A DNA stretch of 64,000 nucleotides, from positions 115,166 through 179,165 of the forward strand of contig JAZKJM010000005.1 of NCBI GenBank assembly GCA_040384265.1, read 5' to 3'. The stretch's first letter is position 1. Each line of letters begins with the position of its first letter. Both the position numbers and the translations under genes were made by a program. The notes beneath the pieces are model-generated. The model searched no databases. It was not told where the DNA came from and saw only the letters and a list, made by a program, of their open reading frames with translations. The DNA comes from Pseudomonadota bacterium (GTDB lineage Bacteria; Pseudomonadota; Alphaproteobacteria; Rickettsiales; UBA3002). Below, one piece after another: positions 38,055 to 47,444 of this stretch.

Positions 38055-38118
38055 CCTCACCCGCCCGATTTTCTGCCGCAACGCAGCAGCGAATTGATGC
38101 GCTGCAATGGTGAATAGC

Positions 38119-38148
38119 TTAGGATATATGCGGCTTTTCTGCTATTAT
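38119..38148 (+). promoter_or_regulatory. Possible promoter before the lipoprotein-trpGDC segment
   Basis: TTAGGA (38119-38124), an 18-base spacer and TATTAT (38143-38148), overlapping TATACT. The next ATG is 15 bases downstream, giving a very short leader. Confidence 0.35.
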
Positions 38149-38162
38149 ACTAACAGAAAACC

Positions 38163-38831
38163 ATGGCCACTCTCACCCAGTCTCACATCACCGCATGCAC
38201 CGCCAGCATGTGCTGCCTTGTTGCGCTGATAATGAGTGGATGCAGCGCTGCAAGCGGCCCCAAATCATCCGCCCCTGAAGGCAAAAGCACCCTGCGCGAA
38301 GCGTTCGAAGCCGCCACCAGCCCGCTGGAAGATTTCAACCTGCGCCGCAAAGAAATTCCCCCGCTGCTGCAAACCATCGTCGCCAACCCCTATGCCCATC
38401 CCGAAAAAGTTAAATGCGCCGAGCTGACCAGCGAAATCACCCAGCTCGACAGCTTGCTTGGCCCGGATATTGCCGCGATGGATGTGGTCGAGCTGAACGC
38501 CGACAACAGCCTTGGCGCCAGCCTCAGCAGCAGCGCCACCAAAATCAGCGAGGTCGAAATCCCCGAAACGCAGGAAATCATGGATGAGGGCGAAAAACTC
38601 GCCCGCAGCAGCGCCATGGGCTTCATCCGCGACCAGACCAGCATCACCCCCTTCCGCAGCATGGTGCGCCGTATCAGCGGGGCCGACCGCCATGCGAAAA
38701 AAGTATCGCAGGCCTTTCAGGCCGGCCAGCTGCGCCGCGCCTACCTGAAGGGGCTTGCCGAAGTTAATTTTGGTAGAAGCTGTCTCTCCCCGCCCGTGAT
38801 ACTGGAAGTGCGCGCCGCCAATGTGCCATAA
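38163..38831 (+). CDS. Putative lipoprotein of unknown function between trpE and trpG
   Basis: 222 residues. The hydrophobic N-terminus ends in a lipobox-like IMSGC at about residue 27 (CCLVALIMSGC), so it is probably acylated and exported. The mature part is helical and charged, with repeated ETQEIMDEGEKLARSSAMGF and RRISGADRHAKKVSQAFQAG segments; cysteines near 84 and 209. I do not recognise the family. There is no obvious Shine-Dalgarno. It interrupts the usual trpE-trpG order, and its role in tryptophan synthesis is doubtful. Confidence 0.65.
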   Translation: MATLTQSHITACTASMCCLVALIMSGCSAASGPKSSAPEGKSTLREAFEAATSPLEDFNLRRKEIPPLLQTIVANPYAHPEKVKCAELTSEITQLDSLLGPDIAAMDVVELNADNSLGASLSSSATKISEVEIPETQEIMDEGEKLARSSAMGFIRDQTSITPFRSMVRRISGADRHAKKVSQAFQAGQLRRAYLKGLAEVNFGRSCLSPPVILEVRAANVP

Positions 38832-38882
38832 GCGGCTGCATTCCGCCGTTGCATCTGCCGGTAAAGCCGCTAAAACGGCGGC

Positions 38883-39458
38883 ATGACAAAAAACATCCTG
38901 CTCATCGATAATTACGACAGCTTCACCTACAACCTCGTGCACTATCTCAGCGCACTGGGCGCGCAGGTGGAAGTGCTGCGCAACGACGCGCTGAGCGCCG
39001 CCGATGTGATGGGCAAAAAGCCTGATGGTATCGTCATCTCCCCCGGCCCCGCATCGCCGAACGAGGCGGGCATCTGCCTTGAGCTACTCGCACTCAATCA
39101 GGGTGCCATTCCACTGTTTGGCGTGTGCCTTGGCCACCAGTCCATCGGCCAGGCCTATGGCGGCACCGTGGTGCGCGCCGCGCAGGTGATGCATGGCAAA
39201 ACCAGCGCCATCACCCATCGCGGCCAGGGCGTATTCAATGGCCTGCCCTCGCCCTTCACCGCCACGCGTTATCACTCATTGATCGTGGAGCGCGCCAGCC
39301 TGCCCGACTGCCTCGAAGTGACCGCCGAAACTGCGGACGGCACCATCATGGGCCTGCAGCACAAAACCCAGGCGGTCTACGGTGTCCAGTTCCACCCCGA
39401 AAGCATCGCCTCCGAACATGGGCATGATTTGCTCCGGAACTTTTTGGGCGCACTATGA
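38883..39458 (+). CDS. trpG: Anthranilate synthase component II (glutamine amidotransferase)
   Basis: 191 residues of class I glutaminase. [18 protein letters not shown] at the N-terminus; oxyanion and nucleophile motif [12 protein letters not shown] with Cys82; His/Glu dyad in [14 protein letters not shown] near 170. It supplies ammonia to TrpE and could also serve 4-amino-4-deoxychorismate synthase (PabA role). Its stop overlaps the trpD start by four bases. Confidence 0.96.
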   Translation: MTKNILLIDNYDSFTYNLVHYLSALGAQVEVLRNDALSAADVMGKKPDGIVISPGPASPNEAGICLELLALNQGAIPLFGVCLGHQSIGQAYGGTVVRAAQVMHGKTSAITHRGQGVFNGLPSPFTATRYHSLIVERASLPDCLEVTAETADGTIMGLQHKTQAVYGVQFHPESIASEHGHDLLRNFLGAL

Positions 39459-40426
39459 GCGCACGCAGCGACAGCGAGAAAACCATCGGCGATTTGCTCG
39501 ACGGCACGCTCGCAGGCGACGACGCCGTCCAGTTCCTCACCCAGCAGGACATGCACCAGCTGACGCCGCACACCCTCGCCGGCGCGGTGGATGCGGTGAT
39601 GGCCCGCGCCCGCCCTTTCCCCACGTTTTCGGATGCGGTCGATTGCTGCGGCACCGGTGGCGATGGGCGCTCGACCTATAACATCTCGACCGCTGCCGCC
39701 TTTGTGGTCGCGGCGCGCGGCGTCACCGTCGCTAAGCATGGCAACCGCGCCGTCACCTCGCGCAGCGGCTCGGCGGATGTGCTGGAGGCGCTCGGCGTCA
39801 ACACCAACCTCTCGCCCGACCGCGCGGCGGCCATTTTATCCGAAATCGGTATGTGCTTCCTCTATGCGCCCAGCTTCCACCCGGGCTTCGCCCGCGTCGC
39901 CCCCATCCGCAAAGCAATCGGGCGGCGGACGATCTTTAACCTGCTCGGCCCGCTGTGCAACCCGGCCCGCGTGCGCCGCCAGCTGATCGGCGTGTTCGCC
40001 CCGGAATATTGTGCGCTGGTCGCCGAAACCGCCAAACTGCTCGGCCACACCGATGTGATGGTCGTGCACGGCGAGGATGGCACGGACGAGCTTTCCATCA
40101 CCGGCACCACCCATATGTCGCATCTGCATGACGGCGTGATTGATTACGCCGCCATCCGCCCGCAGGATGCCGGGCTGAAACCGCAGGAAGGCCGCGCCCT
40201 TGTCGGCGGCAGCGCCGACCAGAATGCCCGCGCCCTACGCGATGTGCTCGATGGACTCGACAGCACCTATACCGACGCGGTGCTGCTCAACGCGGCCGCC
40301 ATCCTCATGCTGGTCGGCAAAGCACCGACGCTGGAAGACGGCGTGAATCTCGCTCGCAGCACCATCGCCCGCGGTGACGCCCGGCGCAAACTGGACCAAC
40401 TGATCGAAGCGAGTTTTAACGAATGA
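39455..40426 (+). CDS. trpD: Anthranilate phosphoribosyltransferase
   Basis: 323 residues. The phosphoribosyl-pyrophosphate loop is [16 protein letters not shown] near 64-79, then [21 protein letters not shown], the anthranilate-contacting [19 protein letters not shown], and [20 protein letters not shown]. Length is slightly short but complete. It overlaps trpG and trpC by four bases each, a tight trpGDC unit. Confidence 0.97.
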   Translation: MSARSDSEKTIGDLLDGTLAGDDAVQFLTQQDMHQLTPHTLAGAVDAVMARARPFPTFSDAVDCCGTGGDGRSTYNISTAAAFVVAARGVTVAKHGNRAVTSRSGSADVLEALGVNTNLSPDRAAAILSEIGMCFLYAPSFHPGFARVAPIRKAIGRRTIFNLLGPLCNPARVRRQLIGVFAPEYCALVAETAKLLGHTDVMVVHGEDGTDELSITGTTHMSHLHDGVIDYAAIRPQDAGLKPQEGRALVGGSADQNARALRDVLDGLDSTYTDAVLLNAAAILMLVGKAPTLEDGVNLARSTIARGDARRKLDQLIEASFNE

Positions 40427-41217
40427 GTGATACGCTCCAGCAAATCTGCACCCAAAAACGCGCCCATATCGCTGCCAGCAAAGCGGCCGTCAGCGAGGCT
40501 GTACTTTATGAGCGCGCGCTGCGGGTGACACCGCCGCGCGGCTTCCACGCGGCACTCAAGGCGCGCGTTGCGGCAGGCGGCATCGGCCTCATTGCGGAAG
40601 TGAAAAAAGCCTCGCCCAGCAAAGGCCTCATCCGCGCTGATTTCGATCCGGCCGCCCTCGCCAAAGCCTATGAAACCGGCGGCGCCACTTGTATTTCCGT
40701 GCTGACCGACAGCCCCTATTTTCAGGGTGAGGACGCCTACCTCATCGCCGCCCGCGCCGCCGTTTCCCTGCCCGTGCTACGCAAGGATTTCATGCTGGAT
40801 GATTACCAGCTACTCGAAGCGCGCAGCCTTGGTGCGGATGCGATTTTGCTCATCATGGCGGCGCTCGATGACGCGCAGGCCCGCGCGTTGGAAGACATTG
40901 CTATCGAGCTGGGCATGGATGTGCTGGTCGAGGTGCATGACGCGCCGGAGCTGGAGCGCGCCCTCACCCATTTGCGCTCGCCACTGATCGGCATCAACAA
41001 CCGCAATTTAAAAACGCTGGAAGTGAGCCTCACCACCAGCGAAACCCTGCGGCCGCTGATTCCCCCGGCCTACACGGTGGTCTGCGAAAGCGGCATCGCC
41101 ACCCCGGCGGAAATTTCCCGCATGCGCGGCCACGGCATGCACTGCTTCCTCGTCGGTGAATCGCTGATGCGCCAGGCCGATGTCGCCACCGCCACGCGGC
41201 AGCTGCTCGCCAGCTGA
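40423..41217 (+). CDS. trpC: Indole-3-glycerol phosphate synthase
   Basis: 264-residue TIM barrel. Catalytic Lys in [12 protein letters not shown] near 60, [74 protein letters not shown]. It closes carboxyphenylamino-deoxyribulose phosphate to indole glycerol phosphate. trpF, trpB and trpA are not in the window. Its TGA abuts the comEC stop with no gap. Confidence 0.97.
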   Translation: MSDTLQQICTQKRAHIAASKAAVSEAVLYERALRVTPPRGFHAALKARVAAGGIGLIAEVKKASPSKGLIRADFDPAALAKAYETGGATCISVLTDSPYFQGEDAYLIAARAAVSLPVLRKDFMLDDYQLLEARSLGADAILLIMAALDDAQARALEDIAIELGMDVLVEVHDAPELERALTHLRSPLIGINNRNLKTLEVSLTTSETLRPLIPPAYTVVCESGIATPAEISRMRGHGMHCFLVGESLMRQADVATATRQLLAS

Positions 41218-43290
41218 TTATTCCTCTTCCTCATCTGCAGCCGCACTCCATGGGCGCTGGCCTTGCCAGTCGGCGCTGGTTTCGGTGCGTAGCAATTTAC
41301 CATCCTTCAACCACAGCGCCGTCACCGCACCGGCTTTGAGGGCTTCACCATCGATCACCCGCGCCGCGGAATCGCACCGCGCGCCGCTGAAGCTAGTGAT
41401 GACAATATCCGCCGCACGGCAATCATTGGCGAGCGCCACCGCATCCTTGGGAAACGCCACGCGCGCTGTGCCGACATCGGCGATGCAGCCCAGCCCATCG
41501 CAGCGCCACTGCGGCGTTTCGGCTTTCGGCAGCTCCTTATATCCTAGCCCATTCGCCCATAATTGCGGCATCATCGAACTCGCCCGGCCACGCGCCAGCA
41601 CGTAGCCATGCTCGCTGCGGAAGGCGATTTGCTTGAGGCTGGTGCCCACCAGCATATCGGGCAGCTGCACCGTCAGCAGCGTCGCCACGCCCAGCAGCAT
41701 GGGGATCGCCCCATAGCGCCGCGCCCGCGTTTTCCAAAGGCACAGCCACGCCAACCCAAGGCTGAACAGCGCCACCCCATAGCCCGGAATGGACGGGCAA
41801 AACAGCTGCGCATACGGCAGCTCCGCAAAGAAATGGGCGATGGTGAGCAGCCCCTTAATCCCATACCCCAGCAGGTGCAGCGCCCAGTGATGCAAGCCCA
41901 GCGGCAGCAGGATAAAGAACAGCGCCACCAGCGGCATCAGGAACAGGCTGACCAGCGGCGTCGCCACGCTGTTGGCAAACACGCCGTAAGGCGACACATT
42001 ATTGAACATCGCAATCACGAGCGGCGCGGTCGCCCCTTCGGCCACCACGCTCACCAGCAGCATGGTGCCGATAAGATGGATCGCATTGCGCACCCGCCCG
42101 CGCTCGATGGCAGGGTGCGGCGCCAACATCCGCGCCTCCACCAGCGCGATGATGGCCAGTGTCGCTGCGAAGGAGAGCTGAAAGCCCGGATCCAGCAGGT
42201 TCGCCGGGTTATAAACCAGCATCAGCAGCGCCGCGATCGACAGCGAGCGCATCGGGTCCACCTGCCGTCGTAGGATCACCGCCAGCAGCACCAGCACAAT
42301 CATCACATAGGCCCGCACCGCTGAAATCGGCAGGCCGGTGACGAACAGATAGGCCGTCACCAGCAGCAGCGTCACCCACGCGGCGAGGGACTTCACCCCC
42401 GGCCGCAAGCTGATCCGCGACGGCAGCAACGCCAGCGCCAGCAACCGTAAGCTAATGAAAATCACCCCCGCGATCACCACCATATGCTCGCCGGAAATGG
42501 CGATGATGTGATAGAGATTGCTCGCCCGCAGCGCGTTGAAATCCTCCTTGGAAATCGCCCGCGCCTCGCCCGTAATCAGCCCCGCGCCGATGCTGCCGAC
42601 CGATGGGCCGAGCGTTTTGATAATATCGTCCGTCAGCCGCACGCGCCAGGTCAGGAAATCATTGGCAAGGCTGGGCGATGGGTCCGGCGCAATGATCTTC
42701 CACGGCGGCAAACCATAACCCACCGCGCCGATGCCGCGGAAGCTGAAATAACGCGCGAAATCGAAGCTTTCGGGCAGCGCCGGGCCCATCGGCGGCAGCA
42801 ATCCGGCGCGCAGCCCGATCCCATCGCCAATGCGCGGCAGGGCAAGCTCGGAGCCCTTTTTCAGCCGCACGCTAAGGCGCACGCGGGCGGGCGTCTGCGC
42901 GGCAGGCAGGTCATCAATAATGACGTTTTCGAGCGTGAGGCGCACGCCATGTTCCGTCGGCTCGATGTCGCGCACCACGCCGACCACCGGGCGCGGCGTC
43001 AGCCCCTCGCGCAGCACCACTGGCTGGGCGCGCAACGTCGCCATGTTCGCCCAGGATGCCCCAAGCATGACCAGCAACAGCGCCAGCATCACCGGCCGCA
43101 AGCGCGCGCCGAGAAAAACTGTCAGCAGCAACGCCACCGCCGCACATGCCGGAAACACATAGACCGCCGGCTCCACCGGTAGGCCGTAATACAGCCCAAT
43201 GCCGCTGGCAAAACAGACCGGCAGCCACAGGAAATGCCGCGTCTTCTCCGCCTTCCACCATGCTTTTATTTGCGCCATCATGCGTGACAT
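41218..43290 (-). CDS. comEC: ComEC/Rec2-family DNA uptake channel
   Basis: 690 residues. Several N-terminal helices (DUF4131 region, about 20-170), then the competence domain with helices and the typical LYHIIAISGEHMVVIAGVIF (HxxxISGxH) motif near 260 and RAYVMIVLVLLAVILRR. The C-terminal soluble part (about 550-690) is a reduced metallo-beta-lactamase-like domain without the HxHxDH metal motif, as in many alphaproteobacterial homologues. It would form the inner-membrane channel for single-stranded DNA in natural transformation. No other com genes are in view. It is divergent from gltX. Confidence 0.9.
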   Translation of the reverse strand: MSRMMAQIKAWWKAEKTRHFLWLPVCFASGIGLYYGLPVEPAVYVFPACAAVALLLTVFLGARLRPVMLALLLVMLGASWANMATLRAQPVVLREGLTPRPVVGVVRDIEPTEHGVRLTLENVIIDDLPAAQTPARVRLSVRLKKGSELALPRIGDGIGLRAGLLPPMGPALPESFDFARYFSFRGIGAVGYGLPPWKIIAPDPSPSLANDFLTWRVRLTDDIIKTLGPSVGSIGAGLITGEARAISKEDFNALRASNLYHIIAISGEHMVVIAGVIFISLRLLALALLPSRISLRPGVKSLAAWVTLLLVTAYLFVTGLPISAVRAYVMIVLVLLAVILRRQVDPMRSLSIAALLMLVYNPANLLDPGFQLSFAATLAIIALVEARMLAPHPAIERGRVRNAIHLIGTMLLVSVVAEGATAPLVIAMFNNVSPYGVFANSVATPLVSLFLMPLVALFFILLPLGLHHWALHLLGYGIKGLLTIAHFFAELPYAQLFCPSIPGYGVALFSLGLAWLCLWKTRARRYGAIPMLLGVATLLTVQLPDMLVGTSLKQIAFRSEHGYVLARGRASSMMPQLWANGLGYKELPKAETPQWRCDGLGCIADVGTARVAFPKDAVALANDCRAADIVITSFSGARCDSAARVIDGEALKAGAVTALWLKDGKLLRTETSADWQGQRPWSAAADEEEE

Positions 43291-43347
43291 CGCCCCACCC
43301 GCTGCTATAGGTTGCGTGAAAAATTAGCATATCATAAGGAAAATGCC

Positions 43348-44727
43348 ATGACTGTTATCACCCGTTTCGCCCCCTCGCCCACCGGCATGCTGCATATCGG
43401 CGGTGCGCGCACGGCGCTGTTTAACTACCTGTTCGCGCGCCATATGGGTGGCCAGTTTCGCTTACGGGTCGAGGACACGGACAGCGCCCGCAATTCCGGC
43501 GCGGCCTATCAGGCCATCCTCGACGGGCTGCAATGGATGGGGCTGACATTCGACGGCGAGATCGTCTATCAAAGCCACCGCGTGGAGCGTCACCGCGAAG
43601 TGGCGCTCGCCCTGCTCGCCCGTGGCGAAGCCTATTATTGCTACACCACGCAGGAGGAACTCGCCGCTAAGCGCGCCGCCGCCGAAGCCAAGGGCGAAGC
43701 CTTCCGCTACGACCGCGCCTGGCGCGATGCCACCGTTACCCCACCCGCAGGCGTCAGCCCCTCCATCCGCATTAAAGCACCACTCACCGGCGAAGTGGTG
43801 GTGCGCGATGCGGTGCAGGGCGACGTCCATTTTGGCGCAGATGCGCTCGATGATCTCGTCATCCTGCGTTCGGATGGCACACCGACCTACAACCTCGCCG
43901 TGGTGGTGGATGACCACGACATGGGCGTCACCCACATCATCCGCGGCGACGACCATCTCAACAACGCGGGCCGCCAGAGCGTTATTTATGCCGCCATGGG
44001 CTGGGATGTTCCCGTATTCGCGCATATCCCGCTCATCCACGGGCCGGATGGGGCAAAGCTCAGCAAGCGCCACGGCGCCACCGGCACCACCGAATATGCC
44101 GCCATGGGCTACCTGCCCGAAGCGATGCGCAACTACCTCGCCCGCCTCGGCTGGGCGCATGGCGATGACGAAATTTTCTCGGATGCACAAGCCATTGAAT
44201 GGTTCACGCTGGAGCATGTCGGCAAAGCCCCGGCGCGGCTCGATTTTGCCAAGCTGAACCATGTGAACGCCCATTATCTGCGCCTACGCCCGGATGCAGA
44301 ATTGGCCGCCATGATCGCCCCACTGCTGCAGGCGGATGACGCCCAGCAAGCCCTACTCACCCGCGCCATGCCAACGGTGAAACCGCGCGCCTCTACCATC
44401 CCGGAACTGGCGGAAGCGGCGAAGTTTTACCTCAGCGCCCCCACGGCGTATGACGAGAAAGCCGCTGCCATGCTTGCTAAAAACGGTGCGAACCTGCCGC
44501 TGGTGATCGCCCCGCTGAGCGCGCTTGCCGAGCCATGGACGCCGGAATCCGTCAAAACCGCCATCACCGATGCGGCCACCGCCTCGGGCAAGAAAATCGG
44601 CGAGCTGATGCCGCCGATGCGCGCCGCGATCGTCGGCGCCATGAACGGCCCCGACATCCCCGATGCGATGGCGATTCTAGGCAAAACCGAGAGCCTCGCC
44701 CGCCTGCAACACGCGCTTGCGGCTTGA
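43348..44727 (+). CDS. gltX: Glutamyl-tRNA synthetase
   Basis: 459 residues, class I synthetase. HIGH-type motif LHIGGARTALFNYLFARH near 15, RVEDTDSARNS, the KMSKS-type loop DGAKLSKRHGAT near 238, then the anticodon-binding C-terminal helical domain. ATG 43348 has AAGGA 7 bases upstream. Many alphaproteobacteria carry two GltX paralogues; whether this one charges tRNA-Glu, tRNA-Gln or both cannot be told here. Confidence 0.96.
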   Translation: MTVITRFAPSPTGMLHIGGARTALFNYLFARHMGGQFRLRVEDTDSARNSGAAYQAILDGLQWMGLTFDGEIVYQSHRVERHREVALALLARGEAYYCYTTQEELAAKRAAAEAKGEAFRYDRAWRDATVTPPAGVSPSIRIKAPLTGEVVVRDAVQGDVHFGADALDDLVILRSDGTPTYNLAVVVDDHDMGVTHIIRGDDHLNNAGRQSVIYAAMGWDVPVFAHIPLIHGPDGAKLSKRHGATGTTEYAAMGYLPEAMRNYLARLGWAHGDDEIFSDAQAIEWFTLEHVGKAPARLDFAKLNHVNAHYLRLRPDAELAAMIAPLLQADDAQQALLTRAMPTVKPRASTIPELAEAAKFYLSAPTAYDEKAAAMLAKNGANLPLVIAPLSALAEPWTPESVKTAITDAATASGKKIGELMPPMRAAIVGAMNGPDIPDAMAILGKTESLARLQHALAA

Positions 44728-44770
44728 TTTTTTCTGCTTATTGCCTAAAATGATAGAATTACTAGCCACC

Positions 44771-44854
44771 GTCATTGCGAGGAGCAAAGCGACGTGGCAA
44801 TCCATCTTCCTTTTTGTGGCCAAGATGGATTGCTTCGCTATCGCTCGCAATGAC
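44771..44854. repeat. Palindromic element, family D (84 bp)
   Basis: Begins GTCATTGCGAGGAGC and ends with the inverse-type CGCTCGCAATGAC, with inner inverted arms GGCAATCCATCTT and AAGATGGATTGC. It ends 18 bases before the def start. A one-ended copy lies at 49355-49369. Confidence 0.8.
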
Positions 44855-44872
44855 GAACACAGAAAGTTCACC

Positions 44873-45415
44873 ATGGCCATTCGCCCACTTGTCATTGCGC
44901 CCGATGCGCGCCTGAACATCGCCTCCGCCGCCGTGACGGCGGTGGATGACAGCATCCGCACGTTGCTGAATGACATGCTCGAAACCATGTATGCCAACGA
45001 CGGTATCGGCCTTGCCGCGGTGCAGATCGGCGTGCATAAGCGCTGCGTCGTGGTTGATGTGGGCGTGCGTGAAGGCCGCAATACGCCGCTGAAATTCGTC
45101 AATCCCGAGATCATCGAAAACTCGGATGACCGCTCCGTCTTCGCCGAAGGCTGCCTGTCCTTCCCCGACCAATATTCGGATGTGGAGCGCCCCGAGCGCG
45201 TCACCGTGCGTTATCTCGACGAAACCGGTGCACAAAAAACGCTGGAAGCCACTGGCATTCTGGCCACCTGCCTGCAGCACGAGATCGACCATATCAATGG
45301 CATCGTCTTCGTCGATCACATCTCGACCATGAAGCGCGACATGATCCTGCGCAAACTCAAAAAAGCCAAGCGTCTGGGCGTGCTCAGCGATGTGCCGGAT
45401 CATTCCGCAGTTTAG
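44873..45415 (+). CDS. def: Peptide deformylase
   Basis: 180 residues with all three metal motifs: GIGLAAVQIG near 44, EGCLSFP near 90 (metal Cys) and QHEIDHINGIVFVD near 136 (two metal His and catalytic Glu). It removes the formyl group from new proteins. ATG 44873 matches the family start (MAIRPLVIAPDARLN); the longer frame runs through the palindromic repeat. The repeat ending 18 bases upstream leaves only a weak AGAAAG as ribosome site. fmt lies 590 bases downstream. Confidence 0.96.
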   Translation: MAIRPLVIAPDARLNIASAAVTAVDDSIRTLLNDMLETMYANDGIGLAAVQIGVHKRCVVVDVGVREGRNTPLKFVNPEIIENSDDRSVFAEGCLSFPDQYSDVERPERVTVRYLDETGAQKTLEATGILATCLQHEIDHINGIVFVDHISTMKRDMILRKLKKAKRLGVLSDVPDHSAV

Positions 45416-45452
45416 CGATGACAGCGCGGCGGCACGCTGGTAAGCGTTGCCT

Positions 45453-45998
45453 ATGCGTCATACCATCCTCATCCTAAGCCTGCTCGCTGTGCCGCTCGCG
45501 GCGCTGGCACAAAGCCATTCCAGCGCGCCACTAGTTGTCGTTGGCGATAGCACTGCGGCCCCGGCAGCTACCGAGCCAGCGCCCACAACCGTACCCGCTG
45601 AAGCACTGCTCAACAGCTTCCCGCAAAACGCCATCACCCGCGTCGGCCAAACCACCGGTGGCCAGCATACGGATGCTGCGCCCACACCCGCAAGCCCTGC
45701 CGCGCCGGCCTCTCCGGCGGCCACGGTTGCACCGGCGAATCCCGCCTCTCCCATATCGCCTGCGAACCCCGTCAGCCCCTTATGGCCGCGCGATACGATG
45801 CGCATTTTCATGCCCGCCTGCGTTGGCTATCATCCGGTGCAGCTCGCCAAGCCCTGCGCGTGCGTGATCACCAAGCTGGTGGCGGCAATGCCGCATGATG
45901 AGTTCCTCGCCAAAAGCGAAAGCGGCCTCATCGAGAGCGACCCGCGCCTGCTCACGATACGGCAGGAATGCGCCACCGCGCCCGTGCGCAAGGACTAG
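45453..45998 (+). CDS. Secreted Pro/Ala-rich hypothetical protein
   Basis: 181 residues from ATG 45453. The Sec signal peptide (TILILSLLAVPLAALAQ, cleavage near 20) is followed by a disordered middle of Ala/Pro/Thr repeats (about 25-110, with ASPAAPASPAATVAPANPAS-type repetition) and a small folded C-terminus (about 112-181) with four cysteines, including CVGYHPVQLAKPCACVITKL. I recognise no family; the cysteine-bearing C-terminus may form disulfides in the periplasm. It lies between def and fmt, which are usually adjacent. Confidence 0.7.
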   Translation: MRHTILILSLLAVPLAALAQSHSSAPLVVVGDSTAAPAATEPAPTTVPAEALLNSFPQNAITRVGQTTGGQHTDAAPTPASPAAPASPAATVAPANPASPISPANPVSPLWPRDTMRIFMPACVGYHPVQLAKPCACVITKLVAAMPHDEFLAKSESGLIESDPRLLTIRQECATAPVRKD

Positions 45999-46005
45999 CC
46001 CGCGC

Positions 46006-46944
46006 ATGCGTGTGATTTTCATGGGCACCCCGCATTTCGCCGTTCCGGCGCTGCAGGCGTTGATCGATTCCGCGCATGAGGTCATCGCCGCCTACAGCCA
46101 GCCGCCGCGGCCCGCCGGGCGGGGCATGAAGCTCACCCCCTCGCCCATTCACCAGCTGGCGCAGGCGCATGGCATCCCCGTGCACACCCCGGCCAGCCTC
46201 AAATCGCCCGAGATCCAGGCCGCGTTTCAGGCCCACGGGGCGGATATTGCCGTGGTTGCGGCCTATGGGTTGCTGCTGCCGCAAGCGATTCTCGATGCGC
46301 CGCGGCTTGGCTGCATCAACATCCACCCTTCCGATTTGCCGCGCTGGCGCGGAGCCGCGCCGCTGCAGCGCACGCTGATGGCCGGGGACACGCACACGGC
46401 CTGCTGCATCATCCAGCTCGAAGCGGGGCTCGATACCGGCCCCATCCACCTGCGTGAGCCGTTCACCATTCCTCCCGATATGGATGCTGGCGGGCTACAC
46501 GACGCCATGGCGCAACTGGGCGCACAGCAAGTGCTGCAGGTGCTAGCCAATCCCCAACCTCCGGTGGCGCAATCCCTCACCGGCATCACCTATGCCGATA
46601 AAATCAGCAAAGCGGATCGCGTGATCGATTGGTCACGCCCGGCAGCCAAGCTTTTGAGTCAAATACGCGGCTTATGCCCAGCCCCTGCGGCGGTGACAGA
46701 GCTGGGGGGTGAAGCCATCAAGCTTTTTGCCGCTGAAATCGCCCCCGGCGACAGCAGCAAACCGCCCGGTTATGTGCTCGACAATCAATTGCTTGTAAAC
46801 GCCGGAGACGGCACCGCACTGCGCCTGAGCGCGCTTCAACGGCCCGGTAAAGCGCGGCAGGATGCGGCGCAGTTTCTGCAGGGTTTTCCGGTCGCGGCGG
46901 GCAGTTATGCACAAAAAATGAGCACGCAGGGCATTATGACCTAG
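46006..46944 (+). CDS. fmt: Methionyl-tRNA formyltransferase
   Basis: 312 residues. MRVIFMGTPHFAVPALQAL start, the catalytic Asn/His/Asp region NIHPSDLPRWRGAAPLQ near 105-121 and ITYADKISKADRVIDW near 207, then the C-terminal OB-fold tRNA-binding domain. It formylates initiator Met-tRNA, acting opposite to Def. The start is 7 bases after the upstream stop, with only a weak ribosome site (coupled translation likely). Confidence 0.96.
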   Translation: MRVIFMGTPHFAVPALQALIDSAHEVIAAYSQPPRPAGRGMKLTPSPIHQLAQAHGIPVHTPASLKSPEIQAAFQAHGADIAVVAAYGLLLPQAILDAPRLGCINIHPSDLPRWRGAAPLQRTLMAGDTHTACCIIQLEAGLDTGPIHLREPFTIPPDMDAGGLHDAMAQLGAQQVLQVLANPQPPVAQSLTGITYADKISKADRVIDWSRPAAKLLSQIRGLCPAPAAVTELGGEAIKLFAAEIAPGDSSKPPGYVLDNQLLVNAGDGTALRLSALQRPGKARQDAAQFLQGFPVAAGSYAQKMSTQGIMT

Positions 46945-47044
46945 AAAATACCCAATACCTGTGTTATAAACGCCACTGTTCGTTGAAAAAAATTTGACTA
47001 TAATGAGGGGCATCCACGTTATGTACAGCCAATGGCAAGTCACC

Positions 47045-47236
47045 ATGAATGATGATATCGTCCTATTCAAGCAACTCGATGATCTGAAAGACCAGCACCG
47101 CCAGCTTGACGAGGAAATTCGTCAGCTTACCGGGCAGGATGAAATGCTCGTCGCCCGCCTGAAAAAGCGCAAACTCCAGCTTCGTGACCAGATCATGACG
47201 CTCGAAGTCGAGATTTACCCCGACCAACCGGCCTAG
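47045..47236 (+). CDS. DUF465/YdcH-like small coiled-coil protein (copy 2)
   Basis: 63 residues from ATG 47045 (in-frame ATGs at 47021 and 46994 are alternatives; no start has a strong ribosome site). The protein is a charged helical hairpin, LKDQHRQLDEEIRQL followed by LVARLKKRKLQLRDQIMTLE, the YdcH/DUF465 pattern. It is more typical of the family than copy 1 at 3596-3787. Function unknown. A family A palindromic element follows about 100 bases downstream, as one also lies near copy 1. Confidence 0.75.
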   Translation: MNDDIVLFKQLDDLKDQHRQLDEEIRQLTGQDEMLVARLKKRKLQLRDQIMTLEVEIYPDQPA

Positions 47237-47342
47237 GGTTTCCCTTCCATTCAAAGTCAGATAGCGGCCATTTCAGCGAAAATTGAGGGCCGCCGTTATG
47301 CCCTATTCAAAAAGCTCTCCAATTGACCTTTCATCCCCCGTT

Positions 47343-47415
47343 TTGTCACCCCGGGCCTGTCCCGGGGTCTGGCCATGTGGCTGGGCTGGATGCCGGGACG
47401 AGCCCGGCATGACAA
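47343..47415. repeat. Palindromic element, family A copy 3 (73 bp)
   Basis: TTGTCACCCCGGG start and CCCGGCATGACAA end, the same 73-base length as the copies at 4111 and 28562. It lies between the convergent ends of the DUF465 gene and htpG. Confidence 0.85.
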
Positions 47416-47444
47416 TAGTGGGGTATTTGACCAACGCACCTAAT

